Shown in pieces: positions 1 through 9,380 of a stretch of 64,000 bases of DNA (within the stretch, counting starts at the first letter, position 1; every line of letters starts with the position of its first letter). The stretch spans positions 186,001-250,000 of the forward strand of contig NZ_BCST01000003.1 in the NCBI RefSeq assembly GCF_001571005.1. Direction: 5' to 3'. The position numbers and the translations under genes are program-made. The notes below the pieces were generated by a model that saw nothing but the letters and a program-made list of their open reading frames with translations, was not told the origin of the DNA and made no database searches. This DNA comes from Herbiconiux solani NBRC 106740 (GTDB taxonomy: Bacteria; Actinomycetota; Actinomycetes; Actinomycetales; Microbacteriaceae).

Positions 1-1
1 C

Positions 2-772
2 AAGATCGCCCAGGAGAACCCGGGCAAGATCTCCGGCTTCCTCGGTGACGCCTACGCGGTCAACCGCTACCTCCAGGCCGCGGGCTGCCCGACCAACGAC
101 CGCGTGTCGGAGTCCGAGGCCCACATCAACATGGACGACCCGAACTGCCAGCGCGCCACCGATCTGCTCGACACGATGCAGGCCGGCAACGCGCTCTCGA
201 CCCAGGGCATCTTCGACGGCGACGCCGCCGAGGCCGGCGCGAACCTGGTGATGAGCCCCGGTGCGGTGTGGTGGGGCAACTACCTCTTCCGCGACACCTG
301 GAAGATCCCGGCCGGTCAGATGACCGCGGTCGCGCCCCTGAAGTGGGAGGGCGACAGCAAGCCGTCCACGGGCAACGAGGGTGGCGGACTGTGGGGTGTC
401 TCGTCGCACATCACCGGCAAGCAGCTCGAGAACACGCTGACCTTTGCGACCTTCGTGGCCACCGACCCGCGCTGGCAGGTCGACCTGAGCACGGGTCTCC
501 CCGGCTACGGTCCGGTGCAGGAGGACTGGCTGGCGAAGATCGCCGGCGACGCCTACTTCGCCGACATCCCCACCACCCAGGCGGCGTTCAAGTCGGCGCT
601 CGGCGACGTGCAGCCGTACTCGTACATGCTCTACGACACCGGTTCGGTCTGGACCCAGACGGTCCCGTCGACCCTCATCGGGGGCGGCTCCGCGACCGAC
701 GCGATCAAGGCCTTCGGCGACGAGCTCGTCAACCAGGCGAAATCCGTCGGCTACACGATCGTGACCGAGTAG
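2..772 (+). CDS. ABC transporter sugar-binding protein, 5'-truncated
   Basis: This is the C-terminal 256 residues of an extracellular solute-binding protein; the start lies before the window. The fragment has the look of family 1 sugar-binding proteins: aromatic-rich stretches (WWGNYLFRDTW, ETxTFATFVATDPRWQ-like) and a tail ending in DELVNQAKSVGYTIVTE. It is followed within 60 bases by two sugar-type permeases in the same direction, so it should deliver substrate to them at the outer face of the membrane. The enzymes downstream suggest L-fucose or a related sugar as ligand, which is inference. The signal peptide and lipobox cannot be seen. Confidence 0.85.
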   Translation, partial: KIAQENPGKISGFLGDAYAVNRYLQAAGCPTNDRVSESEAHINMDDPNCQRATDLLDTMQAGNALSTQGIFDGDAAEAGANLVMSPGAVWWGNYLFRDTWKIPAGQMTAVAPLKWEGDSKPSTGNEGGGLWGVSSHITGKQLENTLTFATFVATDPRWQVDLSTGLPGYGPVQEDWLAKIAGDAYFADIPTTQAAFKSALGDVQPYSYMLYDTGSVWTQTVPSTLIGGGSATDAIKAFGDELVNQAKSVGYTIVTE

Positions 773-785
773 CACCAGTGAACAC

Positions 786-815
786 GCGGGCGCCGGCATC
801 CGTGCCGGCGCCCGC
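786..815 (+). terminator. intercistronic hairpin, likely attenuator or mRNA stabiliser
   Basis: A perfect 13-bp stem (GCGGGCGCCGGCA with TGCCGGCGCCCGC) closes a TCCG tetraloop between the binding-protein gene and the first permease. There is no U-tract. In ABC importers such hairpins commonly let the binding protein be made in excess over the permeases, by partial termination or by protecting the upstream mRNA; that role is inferred here from position. Confidence 0.6.
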
Positions 816-830
816 ACCATCAGAGGACTC

Positions 831-1856
831 ATGACCAATCAACTCCTGGAGGACCGGTCGGCGACCGGTCCGACCGCAGGCGCCTCGCGGGCGGCCGATG
901 GTGGCACCCCGCCGAAGAAGCGCCGCCGCGCATCCTGGCTCCACCGCGACGAGACCGTCGGTGCCTGGATCCTGCTGGCGCCGTACACGATCCTGTTCCT
1001 GGTCGCGGCCGCGATCCCGATCGGCTACGCCTTCGTGATCAGCATGCAGAAGGCGCCCACCCTGGTGAACCCGAAGTCGGGCTTCGGCGGGTTCGACTCC
1101 TTCGCGACGGTCATCGGCGACTACCGGTTCTGGTCGACCTTCGTCAACATCTTCACCCTGATGGCGATCTGGCTGCCGATCATGATCATCGGCATCGTGG
1201 CCCTCGCCCTCCTCATCCACGCCAGCCCCGGCCGCTTCGGCGGCGCGATGCGCTTCATCTACTACATCCCGGGCGCGCTCGGCGGCATCGCCAACTTCGT
1301 GCTCTGGGTCTACCTGATCGACCCCGTCAACTCGCCGATCGCCTTTCTCTGGCAGGGCATCGGGGCGAGCACCTACAAAGAGGTCATCACCCCGGGCAAC
1401 ATGCCCTTCATCCTCACCGCGATGCTCTTCTTCCAGGGCGTCGGCACCTGGATCGTCGTGGTCAACGGAGGCCTGAACGGCATCTCGGACGAGGTGATGG
1501 AGGCCGCGCGCCTCGACGGCGCCAACGCCTGGCAGCTCGCCTGGCACGTCAAGCTCCCCCTCATCCGCCCCTGGGTCGGCTACGCCGCCCTGATGAACCT
1601 GGCCTACGGCTTCCAGCTCTTCCTCGAGCCCTATCTGCTGCGGCAGATCTCGTCGGGGTCGGTGGTGGCCGAGTGGGCGCCCACCCAGCTGGGCTACGCG
1701 TTCGCGTTCACCAACCGCAACTTCCCGGCGGCCGCCGCACTGTCGATCATCCTGCTCGTGATCACCCTGGCCATCGGCCTCGTCATCGTCACCCGCAGCG
1801 GGCTGTTCGGCGACGACCGCGTCCCGCGGATCAAGAAGAAGGACAGGACGGCATGA
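831..1856 (+). CDS. ABC sugar transporter permease (MalF/UgpA type)
   Basis: This 341-residue inner-membrane permease has a basic cytoplasmic N-terminus (KKRRR near residue 29), a first membrane span around residues 44-68, and the EAA loop EAARLDGANAWQ near residue 223 that contacts the ATPase. An AGAGGA ribosome site precedes the ATG. It overlaps the next permease by ATGA, so the two are translationally coupled. No ATPase gene is seen here; such importers often share a multi-sugar ATPase encoded elsewhere. Confidence 0.92.
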   Translation: MTNQLLEDRSATGPTAGASRAADGGTPPKKRRRASWLHRDETVGAWILLAPYTILFLVAAAIPIGYAFVISMQKAPTLVNPKSGFGGFDSFATVIGDYRFWSTFVNIFTLMAIWLPIMIIGIVALALLIHASPGRFGGAMRFIYYIPGALGGIANFVLWVYLIDPVNSPIAFLWQGIGASTYKEVITPGNMPFILTAMLFFQGVGTWIVVVNGGLNGISDEVMEAARLDGANAWQLAWHVKLPLIRPWVGYAALMNLAYGFQLFLEPYLLRQISSGSVVAEWAPTQLGYAFAFTNRNFPAAAALSIILLVITLAIGLVIVTRSGLFGDDRVPRIKKKDRTA

Positions 1857-2788
1857 CGCGCTTGACTCCCGAGCCCCGCGTGGTGGGCTCCTCTAAGTGG
1901 AACCCCGGTCGCGTCGCGCGCATCGTCGTGATGAGCGTGATCGCCGCGGCCTTCCTGCTGCCGATCATCGGCTTCATCGCCCTCGCCTTCGGCAGCCAGG
2001 AGAACATCGAGGCGGGCCGCAGCGGCTTCCTCGGCCTCGCCGGCATGTCCTGGGACAACATCGTCTACAGCTGGAACCAGATCACCGGCTTCGGCCCCGG
2101 CAACGGCGGCCTGTTCCAGCAGTGGATGCTGAACTCGGTCATCGTGGCCGTCGGCGGTGCAGCCCTCGCGCTGATCGCTGCGGTGCCGGCCGGGTACGCC
2201 TTCGCCCGGCTGCGCTTCCGCTTCCGCAAGACGTTCCTGATGGCGACGCTGCTCGCGATGGTCATGCCGAACACCGTGCTGGTCATCCCGATCTTCCTCG
2301 AGGTCAGCGCGGTCAATGCGGTCGGTCAGCTCTGGCCGGTCGCCGTGATCATGGGCTTCTTCCCGTTCGGCGTGTACCTCTCGTACATCCACTTCATGAC
2401 GACGATGCCGCACGAGCTCGTCGAGGCGGCCCGGATCGACGGGCTCAGCGAGATCCGCACCTTCTTCCTGATCGGCCTGCCGATCTCGAAGCAGGCGATC
2501 GCGCTCGTCGCCTTCTTCAGCTTCGTGGCGAACTGGACGAACTTCTTCCTCCCGCTGGCGCTGCTCACCTCCAGCCAGCAGAACAAGACGATCTCCATCG
2601 GCATCCAAGAGCTCATCGGGGCGAGCCCGCTGTTCAACGCGACCGTGGCCGCGGGCCTCGACGTGAAGCTCTACCTGCCGCAGCTGGCCCTGGCCACCGT
2701 GATCTCGATGATCCCGCTGCTGGTGATGTTCATCGGGGCCCAGCGCTTCCTGGTGCGGGGGCAGACGATCGGGGCGGTCAAGGGATGA
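1853..2788 (+). CDS. ABC sugar transporter permease (MalG/UgpB-partner type)
   Basis: This 311-residue permease partners the preceding one. The first span lies near residues 24-45 and the EAA loop EAARIDGLSEIR near residue 190. The start is the ATG inside the ATGA overlap with the upstream stop, which gives the usual family length; the open frame extends further upstream but only as an out-of-frame shadow of the first permease. Its stop overlaps the start of the oxidoreductase gene, keeping import and catabolism in one transcript. Confidence 0.92.
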   Translation: MTRLTPEPRVVGSSKWNPGRVARIVVMSVIAAAFLLPIIGFIALAFGSQENIEAGRSGFLGLAGMSWDNIVYSWNQITGFGPGNGGLFQQWMLNSVIVAVGGAALALIAAVPAGYAFARLRFRFRKTFLMATLLAMVMPNTVLVIPIFLEVSAVNAVGQLWPVAVIMGFFPFGVYLSYIHFMTTMPHELVEAARIDGLSEIRTFFLIGLPISKQAIALVAFFSFVANWTNFFLPLALLTSSQQNKTISIGIQELIGASPLFNATVAAGLDVKLYLPQLALATVISMIPLLVMFIGAQRFLVRGQTIGAVKG

Positions 2789-3921
2789 GCGCCGCGGCCT
2801 CCGCGACACCCGCCGCGGCCTCCCGGGCCGACCTGCCCGAGCGCCACCCCGCTGCGGCGTACACCCTCGAACTCCCCCGGCATCCGCGCCCCATCGTGAT
2901 CGTGGGCGCCGGCGGGATCGTGAAGGATGCGCACCTGCCGGCGTACCGCAAGGCCGGCTACCCGGTCTGGGGCATCGTCAACCGCACGCTCGCCCGAGCC
3001 GAGGCGCTGGCCGCCGAGTTCGGCGTGCCGAACGTCTTCGGCAGCATCGAGGAGGCGGTCGCGGCGGCCCCCGCCGACGCCGTCTACGACATCGCGCTCA
3101 TGCCGGAGCAGTACGCGGCGACCCTCGAGGCCCTGCCCGACGGCGCTCCCGTGCTGATCCAGAAGCCGCTCGGGCACAGCCTCGAGCAGGCCGAGGCGCT
3201 GGCCGAGATCTGCCGGCGCAAGCAGCTGGTCGCGGCCGTCAACACGCAGCTCCGCTTCGCGCCCTACGTGGCCGAGGCCCGCCGGCTGATCGCCGAGGGC
3301 GCGATCGGCGAGGTGCACGACATGGAGGTCCGCGTCTCGGTCGACACGCCCTGGCACCTCTTCCCGCACGTGTTCGGCATGGAGCGGCTCGAGCTGACTA
3401 TGCACAGCGTGCACTACCTCGACCTCGTGCGCTCGTTCTTCGGCGACCCGGACGGGGTGAGCGCCGTCACCCGGCGGCACCCCGCGAAACCGGAGATCGC
3501 GACGACCCGGTCCACGATCATCCTGCGCTACCGCGACCGCGACCTGCGTGCGGTGGTCAGCACGAACCACGACCACGACTACGGGCCGGCCTACGAGGAG
3601 AGCTTCATCAAGTGGGAGGGGACCGAGGGCGCGATCCGTGCCCAGCTGGGCCTCCTGCTCGACTACCCGCGAGGGCGCGAGGACCGGCTCGAGATCGCCC
3701 GGGCCGGCGTCCGCGGCTGGAGCGCGGTGCCCTTCGAGGGATCCTGGTTCCCGGATGCGTTCATCGGCTCGATGGGGGCGCTCCAGCGCTTCGTCGAGGG
3801 CTCGGTCGACGCGCTGCCGACCTCGGTCGACGACATCCTGGGCACCATGGCGGTCGTCGAGGCCGCCTACGAGTCGGATGCACGCGAGGGCGTCCCGCTC
3901 CGTGTCGGAGCCGTGCGGTGA
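2785..3921 (+). CDS. Gfo/Idh/MocA family oxidoreductase
   Basis: This 378-residue NAD(P)-dependent dehydrogenase has a Rossmann motif (VIVGAGGIVKDAHLPAY) after a roughly 35-residue N-terminal extension and a QKPLGH sequence near residue 126, the family's EKP position with Q replacing E. The C-terminal sheet domain contains the MHSVHYLDL stretch. The ATG overlaps the permease stop. In this operon it may oxidise or epimerise the imported sugar or its glycoside. The substrate cannot be read from sequence, and the canonical fucose route does not need it. Confidence 0.85.
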   Translation: MSAAASATPAAASRADLPERHPAAAYTLELPRHPRPIVIVGAGGIVKDAHLPAYRKAGYPVWGIVNRTLARAEALAAEFGVPNVFGSIEEAVAAAPADAVYDIALMPEQYAATLEALPDGAPVLIQKPLGHSLEQAEALAEICRRKQLVAAVNTQLRFAPYVAEARRLIAEGAIGEVHDMEVRVSVDTPWHLFPHVFGMERLELTMHSVHYLDLVRSFFGDPDGVSAVTRRHPAKPEIATTRSTIILRYRDRDLRAVVSTNHDHDYGPAYEESFIKWEGTEGAIRAQLGLLLDYPRGREDRLEIARAGVRGWSAVPFEGSWFPDAFIGSMGALQRFVEGSVDALPTSVDDILGTMAVVEAAYESDAREGVPLRVGAVR

Positions 3922-4241
3922 AGCGCGTCGCGTCGGTGATCGGCCTGCCCGCCGAGAACCGCGAGGAGTACGAGGCGTACCACGCGGCCGTCTGGCCCGA
4001 GGTGCTCGCCCGGCTGGCGGCGAGCCACGTGCACAACTACTCGATCTACCGGTTCGGCGGGCTGCTGTTCTCCTATTTCGAGTACACCGGCGACGATTAC
4101 GACGCCGACATGGCGGCGATCGCGGCCGACGAGGCCACCCAGCGATGGTGGGCCGTGCAGGAGCCGCTCCAGCGACCGCTCGAGACCCGGGCCGACGGGG
4201 AGTGGTGGCAAGAGATCCCCGAGGTCTTCCACACCGCCTGA
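3918..4241 (+). CDS. RhaM-family (L-rhamnose/L-fucose) mutarotase
   Basis: This 107-residue protein matches the COG3254 mutarotase family in length and motifs. Tyr18 and His22 in EYEAYHAAVWPEV, the HNYSIYRF strand (Tyr41), the QRWW motif and the EVFH C-terminus line up with E. coli RhaM, whose His22 is catalytic. It interconverts alpha and beta anomers of a 6-deoxyhexose so that the dehydrogenase downstream is supplied with its preferred form. Start is GTG in a GTGA overlap with the oxidoreductase gene. Together with the fuconate dehydratase, L-fucose is the more likely substrate. Confidence 0.88.
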   Translation: MKRVASVIGLPAENREEYEAYHAAVWPEVLARLAASHVHNYSIYRFGGLLFSYFEYTGDDYDADMAAIAADEATQRWWAVQEPLQRPLETRADGEWWQEIPEVFHTA

Positions 4242-4343
4242 CCCGTCCTCCGCACGCGCTATCGCGTCCCGCGCTGTTCCGCCTGTTCCGCCTTCCGCCC
4301 CCTTGACTCCCAGACCACCCACGACTGAATGGTTCTTCCGCAG

Positions 4344-5720
4344 ATGACTCGAATCACCGGGGTCGACGTGTTCGACGTCCGCTTCCCCACCTCGCTCAGC
4401 CAGGACGGCTCCGACGCCATGAACAAGGACGGCGACTACTCGGCCGCCTACGTCGTGCTGAAGACCGACGACGACCTGCGCGGCTTCGGCTTCACCTTCA
4501 CGATCGGCCGCGGCAACGACGTGGTCACCGAGATGTCGCGCCAGCGCGCACTGCCGCTGATCGGCCGCGAGGTCGAGGAGATCGTCGGCGACCTGGGCGG
4601 CATCTACCGCGAGCTCGCCTCCGACTCGCAGCTGCGCTGGCTGGGCCCGGAGAAGGGCGTCGAACACCTCGCGATGGCCGCCGTGATGAACGCGGTCTGG
4701 GACATGGCGGCCCGCCGGGCCGGCAAGCCGCTCTGGCGTCTGCTCGCCGACATGACCCCGGAGCAGCTGGTCGACGTCGCCGACCTGCGCTACCTCTCCG
4801 ACGCGCTGACCCGCGACGAGGCCCTGGCGCTCCTGACCGAGATGGCGCCCACCCGCGGCGACCGGATCGCCGAGCTCGAGGCGCGTGGCGGCTACCCCTG
4901 TTACACCACGAGCGCCGGCTGGCTGGGCTACAGCGACGACAAGCTGCGCCGACTGCTCAAGGAGTCGGTCGACCAGGGCTACCGCCACCTGAAGCTCAAG
5001 GTCGGCGCGAACCTCGACGATGACATCCGCCGCTGCGGCATCGCCCGCGAGGTGATCGGCTGGGACACGCACCTGATGATCGACGCGAACCAGGTCTGGG
5101 ACGTGCCGGAGGCGATCGAGTGGGTGAACCGCCTCGCCGAGTTCAAGCCGCTCTGGATCGAGGAGCCGACGAGCCCGGACGACGTGCTCGGTCACGCGGC
5201 CGTGCGGAAGGGCGTCGCCCCGATCGGCGTCGCGACCGGCGAGCACGGGATGAACCGGGTGCTGTTCAAGCAGATGTTCCAGGCCGAGGCGATCGACTTC
5301 TGCCAGCTCGACTCCGCGCGGCTCGCGAGCATCAACGAGATCCTCGCCGTGTACCTGATGGCCAAGAAGTTCGGCGTCCCGGTCTGCCCGCACGCCGGTG
5401 GCGTAGGGCTCTGCGAGCTGGTGCAGCACCTCTCGATCTTCGACTTCGTCGCCGTCTCGGGCACCTTGGAGAACCGGGTCACCGAGTACGTCGATCACCT
5501 GCACGAGCACTTCACCGACCCCTGCATCGTGATCGACGGCAACTACGTGCTGCCGTCGCTGCCGGGGTACTCGGCCGAGATGTACGAGGCGTCGGTCGCG
5601 GAGTACTCGTTCCCGGACGGCGGGTACTGGAGCCGGGCCCGTGCGGGTGCGGTGTCGCCGGAGGCCTCGCGGGATGCGGAGTCCGAGGGCGCCACCGTCA
5701 GCGCGGGGACGCCGGCGTGA
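4344..5720 (+). CDS. L-fuconate dehydratase-like enolase-superfamily enzyme
   Basis: This 458-residue enzyme probably dehydrates L-fuconate to 2-keto-3-deoxy-L-fuconate in the cytoplasm. The start [17 protein letters not shown] is characteristic of L-fuconate dehydratases. Seen residues are the KLK pair (Lys217, Lys219), metal ligands Asp247, Glu274 and Glu300, and the Asp323/His350 dyad ([11 protein letters not shown]). An ATG five codons earlier (4329) is possible; neither start has a clear ribosome site, and 4344 was chosen by family alignment. The last 30 residues are a low-complexity tail. Its stop overlaps the next gene. Confidence 0.9.
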   Translation: MTRITGVDVFDVRFPTSLSQDGSDAMNKDGDYSAAYVVLKTDDDLRGFGFTFTIGRGNDVVTEMSRQRALPLIGREVEEIVGDLGGIYRELASDSQLRWLGPEKGVEHLAMAAVMNAVWDMAARRAGKPLWRLLADMTPEQLVDVADLRYLSDALTRDEALALLTEMAPTRGDRIAELEARGGYPCYTTSAGWLGYSDDKLRRLLKESVDQGYRHLKLKVGANLDDDIRRCGIAREVIGWDTHLMIDANQVWDVPEAIEWVNRLAEFKPLWIEEPTSPDDVLGHAAVRKGVAPIGVATGEHGMNRVLFKQMFQAEAIDFCQLDSARLASINEILAVYLMAKKFGVPVCPHAGGVGLCELVQHLSIFDFVAVSGTLENRVTEYVDHLHEHFTDPCIVIDGNYVLPSLPGYSAEMYEASVAEYSFPDGGYWSRARAGAVSPEASRDAESEGATVSAGTPA

Positions 5721-6706
5721 GGACCCGGCGGCTGCGCACCGGGGTCGAGCTCACCGAGCTCGGCATCGGCACGGCGCAGTTCGGCAACCTGTTCCGGGAG
5801 ACCACCGACGAGGACTCCGAGGGCGCCTACGCGGCCGCCTTCGACGCGGGGGTGCGCTACTTCGACACCGCTCCGCACTATGGACTCGGGCTCTCCGAGC
5901 GGCGGCTCGGCACGATCCTCCGCGACACCGGGACGCGCGACGCGATCGCACTCTCGAGCAAGGTCGGCAAGCTGCTCGTCGACAGCCCCGAGACGGCCGG
6001 CCGGCAGGACGACGAGGGGTTCGTGGTGCCCGCAGCCACCCGGCGGGTCTGGGACTACAGCCGTGACGGCATCCTCAGGTCGGTCGAGGCGAGCCTTGCC
6101 CGGCTCGGCACCGACCACCTCGACATCGCCTACCTGCACGACCCCGACGACCACTGGGACGAGGCCTCGACGACCGGCGTGGACGCCCTCGTCGAGCTGC
6201 GCGACCAGGGTGTCGTGCGGGCGATCGGCGCCGGGATGAACCAGGCGGCGATGCTCGCCGAGTTCGTGCGCCGCACCGACGTCGACGTCGTGATGGTCGC
6301 CGGCCGGCTCACGCTGCTCGACCAGAGCGCGTCGGCCGAGCTCCTCCCGCTCGCGGTCGAGCGCGGGGTGGGCGTGGTCGCGGCCGCCCCCTACAACTCG
6401 GGGCTTCTGAGCCGCGACGTCGTGCCCGAGACCGCCCACTTCGACTACGCCGAGGCACCGCGCGAGCTCGTGGAGCGCGCGCGACTGATCGCCGACGTCT
6501 GCGCTCGCCACGGCGTGCCGCTGCCGGCCGCGGCCGTGCAGTATCCGCTGCGGTTCGCGGGCGTGGTGAGCGTCGTCGCGGGTGCCCGCACCGCGCAGCA
6601 GGCGCTGTCGACCACCGAGCGTGCCGGCGTGGGGATCCCGCAGGCGCTCTGGGACGACTTGGATGAGGCGGGGCTGGCGCCCCGCGGCACGACGACCGAC
6701 GACTAG
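5717..6706 (+). CDS. aldo/keto reductase, probable L-fucose dehydrogenase
   Basis: This 329-residue AKR carries the full catalytic tetrad: Asp50 and Tyr55 in FDTAPHYG, Lys82 in SSKVG and His141 in YLHDPDD. The family includes D-threo-aldose (L-fucose) 1-dehydrogenases and pyridoxal 4-dehydrogenases. Between a mutarotase/dehydratase pair and a deoxyketo-acid hydrolase, oxidation of L-fucose to the lactone is the fitting role, which is inference from context. The GTG start lies in a GTGA overlap with the dehydratase stop. A lactonase is not seen in the window. Confidence 0.87.
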   Translation: MRTRRLRTGVELTELGIGTAQFGNLFRETTDEDSEGAYAAAFDAGVRYFDTAPHYGLGLSERRLGTILRDTGTRDAIALSSKVGKLLVDSPETAGRQDDEGFVVPAATRRVWDYSRDGILRSVEASLARLGTDHLDIAYLHDPDDHWDEASTTGVDALVELRDQGVVRAIGAGMNQAAMLAEFVRRTDVDVVMVAGRLTLLDQSASAELLPLAVERGVGVVAAAPYNSGLLSRDVVPETAHFDYAEAPRELVERARLIADVCARHGVPLPAAAVQYPLRFAGVVSVVAGARTAQQALSTTERAGVGIPQALWDDLDEAGLAPRGTTTDD

Positions 6707-6732
6707 CCAGAAGGACAAGGAAAGAGACACAG

Positions 6733-7575
6733 ATGAGATTCCTCAGAATCGGCGCGCCCGGCGCCGAACGGCCCGCGGTCGAGGTCGACGGCATCCGGTA
6801 CGACATCTCGGCGGTCACCGACGACATCGACGGCGACTTCCTGACCCGGGGCTACGCGGATCTCGAAGCGGCCCTCGCCGCGGGCGAGCTGCCGGTGATC
6901 GACGAGGGCGACCGGATCGGCGCGCCCATCGCCCGGCCGGGCAAGATCGTCTGCATCGGGCTGAACTACCGCGACCACGCCGAGGAGACGGGGGCGGCGA
7001 TCCCCGGGGAGCCCGTGGTGTTCATGAAGGATCCGATGACGATGGTCGGCCCCTTCGACGACATCCTCATCCCGCGCGCGTCGACCAAGACCGACTGGGA
7101 GGTCGAACTCGGTGTCGTGATCGGCGAGACGGCCCGGTACCTGGAGTCGCCCGCGGCCGCCCGGGCGCACATCGCCGGCTACGTGCTCTCGCACGACGTC
7201 TCGGAGCGCGAGTTCCAGCTCGAGCGCGGTGGTCAGTGGGACAAGGGCAAGAGCTGCGAGACCTTCAACCCGCTCGGCCCGGTGCTCGTCACCGCCGACG
7301 AGATCGCCGACCCCCAGGATCTCGGGTTGCGGCTCTGGGTCGACGGCGTGCAGCGCCAGAACGGGTCGACGGCGAACATGATCTTCCCGGTCGAGTACGT
7401 GATCTGGTACCTCAGCCAGTTCATGGTGCTGTACCCGGGCGACCTCGTGAACACGGGCACGCCCGCGGGGGTCGCGCTCGGCATCCCGGGCAATCCCTAC
7501 CTGCGGGCGGGCAGCCGGGTCGCGCTCGAGATCGACGGTCTCGGCCGCTCGGAGCAGGGCACGGTGCAGGCATGA
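6733..7575 (+). CDS. FAH-family hydrolase, likely 2,4-diketo-3-deoxy-L-fuconate hydrolase
   Basis: This 280-residue fumarylacetoacetate-hydrolase-fold protein has metal ligands Glu123, Glu125 and Asp155 (DWEVELGVVIG and SHDVSERE), plus GLNYRDHAEE with His82. Members beside L-fuconate or L-rhamnonate dehydratases cleave the 2,4-diketo-3-deoxy acid to pyruvate and L-lactate. An AGGAAAGAGAC ribosome-site region precedes the ATG. The stop overlaps the SDR start. A paralogue lies at 13865-14743 in a second cluster. Confidence 0.9.
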   Translation: MRFLRIGAPGAERPAVEVDGIRYDISAVTDDIDGDFLTRGYADLEAALAAGELPVIDEGDRIGAPIARPGKIVCIGLNYRDHAEETGAAIPGEPVVFMKDPMTMVGPFDDILIPRASTKTDWEVELGVVIGETARYLESPAAARAHIAGYVLSHDVSEREFQLERGGQWDKGKSCETFNPLGPVLVTADEIADPQDLGLRLWVDGVQRQNGSTANMIFPVEYVIWYLSQFMVLYPGDLVNTGTPAGVALGIPGNPYLRAGSRVALEIDGLGRSEQGTVQA

Positions 7576-8324
7576 GCGCCGGGGAGTTCGACGGCCTCGC
7601 CGCGATCGTGACGGGTGGGGCATCCGGGATCGGGGCCGCCACCGCCGAGGCGCTGCTCGCCGCCGGCGCACGCGTCGCCGTGCTCGACCGCTCGACCGAG
7701 GGGGCACCCGAGGGAGCCCTGACCGTCACCGCCGACGTCACCGACCGCGCGTCGGTCGTCGCCGCGGTCGACGAGGCCGCCCGGGCGCTCGGGGGGCTGG
7801 ACGTGGTCGTGAACAACGCGGGCATCAGCGCCGTGGGCACGGTGGAGCAGAACGACGACGAGCAGTGGGCCCGCGTGCTCGACGTGAACGTGGTCGGGAT
7901 GGCCCGGGTCTCGGCGGCGGCGCTGCCGTGGCTCCGCCGGTCGGAGCACGCCGTGATCGTGAACCTCTGCTCGATCGCCGCGCTCAACGGACTGCCCGAT
8001 CGCGCGCTCTACGCGGCCTCGAAGGGCGCGGTGCTCGCGCTCACCTTCGCCATGGCCACCGACCACGTGGCCGAGGGCGTGAGGGTCAACGCGGTCAGCC
8101 CCGGCACGGTCTCGACGCCCTTCGTCGAGCGGATGCTGCAGGGCTTCGACGACCCGGTCGCCGAGCGGGCGGCCCTGGATGCGCGCCAGGCGACGGGCCG
8201 TATGGTCAGCCCCGCGGAGGTGGCGGACGCCATCCTGTACCTCGCCAGCCCCCGGTCGGCCTCGACCACGGGGTCGGTGCTCGACGTCGACGGCGGAGTG
8301 ACGCATCTGCGGGTCCGGCGGTGA
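7572..8324 (+). CDS. SDR dehydrogenase, likely 2-keto-3-deoxy-L-fuconate dehydrogenase
   Basis: This 250-residue classical short-chain dehydrogenase has cofactor motif TGGASGIG at residues 14-21, an NNAG motif, and catalytic Ser134, Tyr147 and Lys151 (YAASK). In this operon it should oxidise the 4-hydroxyl of 2-keto-3-deoxy-L-fuconate, making the substrate of the preceding hydrolase. It is the last gene of the run. A paralogue (13069-13872) sits next to the second hydrolase in the opposite gene order. Substrate assignment comes from context. Confidence 0.88.
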   Translation: MSAGEFDGLAAIVTGGASGIGAATAEALLAAGARVAVLDRSTEGAPEGALTVTADVTDRASVVAAVDEAARALGGLDVVVNNAGISAVGTVEQNDDEQWARVLDVNVVGMARVSAAALPWLRRSEHAVIVNLCSIAALNGLPDRALYAASKGAVLALTFAMATDHVAEGVRVNAVSPGTVSTPFVERMLQGFDDPVAERAALDARQATGRMVSPAEVADAILYLASPRSASTTGSVLDVDGGVTHLRVRR

Positions 8325-8421
8325 GTGGGGGCTCGTGCTGAGGGCGGTCGGGCGACGATCATCCGACTCCCAGCCGACGAGGGGGCGCGCGGGCGTACGG
8401 TGATCGCGGAGAAGGAACACG

Positions 8422-9366
8422 ATGACGCCTGAACAGACCGCCGAAGACCTGCGTGCCCGCGACGAGTACGACGCGTTCGGCCCCTGGGTCGTGCGGGTGC
8501 GGGAGACCGCCGACCTGCCCCCGCTCTACACCGACGCGCGGCTCGAGCCGGGCCGGGACGTGGTGGTGAAGTTCCCGCGGCCCGAGGCTCGACGCGACCT
8601 GCTGCCCGGGATGGACCTCTACGACGCCGTGCTCTCGGCCGGCTCCGAGGCTCTGGTCGTGCTGCAGCGCGATCGTGGTGGGGCGCACCGGCACGCGACC
8701 CGCGTCATCCCGTATGCCGGGCTGGCGGCGATCGTCGACAGCACCGACCTGCTCGATGCGCGGCTCGAGATCCACTCGACCGACGGTGACGTCGTCGTCG
8801 TGCCCTACAACGGTTCGTCGAAGCGCACGGTCGGGGAGCTGATCGACGAGCTCCGGAGCCGGATCGCGGCGGCGGTCACCCCGCCGCCCGGCTGGTCAGG
8901 GGTGCCCCTGCCCGAGCCGGGTACGCCGGTGCGGCTCGGGATGGACGACCTCGGGCGCAAGGACGTGGCCCTCGTCTCGCTCTTCGACCAGGTGGCGCGA
9001 GGCGGCGGTGCTGTGCTGCTCGCCGCGGCCGGCCGGAGCGTCGCGCGCCCCGTCGGCGCGGGTGCCCGCCGGGCATTCGAGCAGGTCTGGCCCACCTCAC
9101 TGCAGGGCATGGTGATCGTGGCCAGCCCGAGCGAGCTGCAGATCCTCACCCGTCGTCTGCCGTTCCGTCGTGGTGGTCGCCCCGAGACCTCGCTCTCCCG
9201 AACGATCCTGGTTGCGCCGCTCGTCACCGCCGTCGAGATCGAGCCGCACTCCACCCGCGAGGCCGTCACGCTCGTCACCGTCCGCGCCGGCGACGCGGCC
9301 CTCCCCTTCGCGGTCCCCGCCGCATCCCCCCTCGAGCGCGCCCTCCGAGCCTTAGCGCCCCGCTGA
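8422..9366 (+). CDS. conserved protein of unknown function
   Basis: I do not recognise this 314-residue protein. It has no signal peptide and no obvious membrane span, is rich in charged residues, and reads as two alpha/beta halves split by a proline-rich linker (TPPPGWSGVPLPEPGTP, near residues 153-170). A GAGAAGGAACACG ribosome site supports the ATG. Codon usage matches the neighbours. It is followed by the M23 peptidase gene after only a hexamer repeat, so the two may be co-transcribed. Confidence 0.7.
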   Translation: MTPEQTAEDLRARDEYDAFGPWVVRVRETADLPPLYTDARLEPGRDVVVKFPRPEARRDLLPGMDLYDAVLSAGSEALVVLQRDRGGAHRHATRVIPYAGLAAIVDSTDLLDARLEIHSTDGDVVVVPYNGSSKRTVGELIDELRSRIAAAVTPPPGWSGVPLPEPGTPVRLGMDDLGRKDVALVSLFDQVARGGGAVLLAAAGRSVARPVGAGARRAFEQVWPTSLQGMVIVASPSELQILTRRLPFRRGGRPETSLSRTILVAPLVTAVEIEPHSTREAVTLVTVRAGDAALPFAVPAASPLERALRALAPR

Positions 9367-9380
9367 CCCCCAGTCCCAAA

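Noticed and set aside
1694-2809. 371-residue minus-strand frame opposite the second permease
   Set aside because: Arg/Glu/His-rich antisense shadow, a common effect of GC-rich third positions; the plus strand carries the permease motifs.
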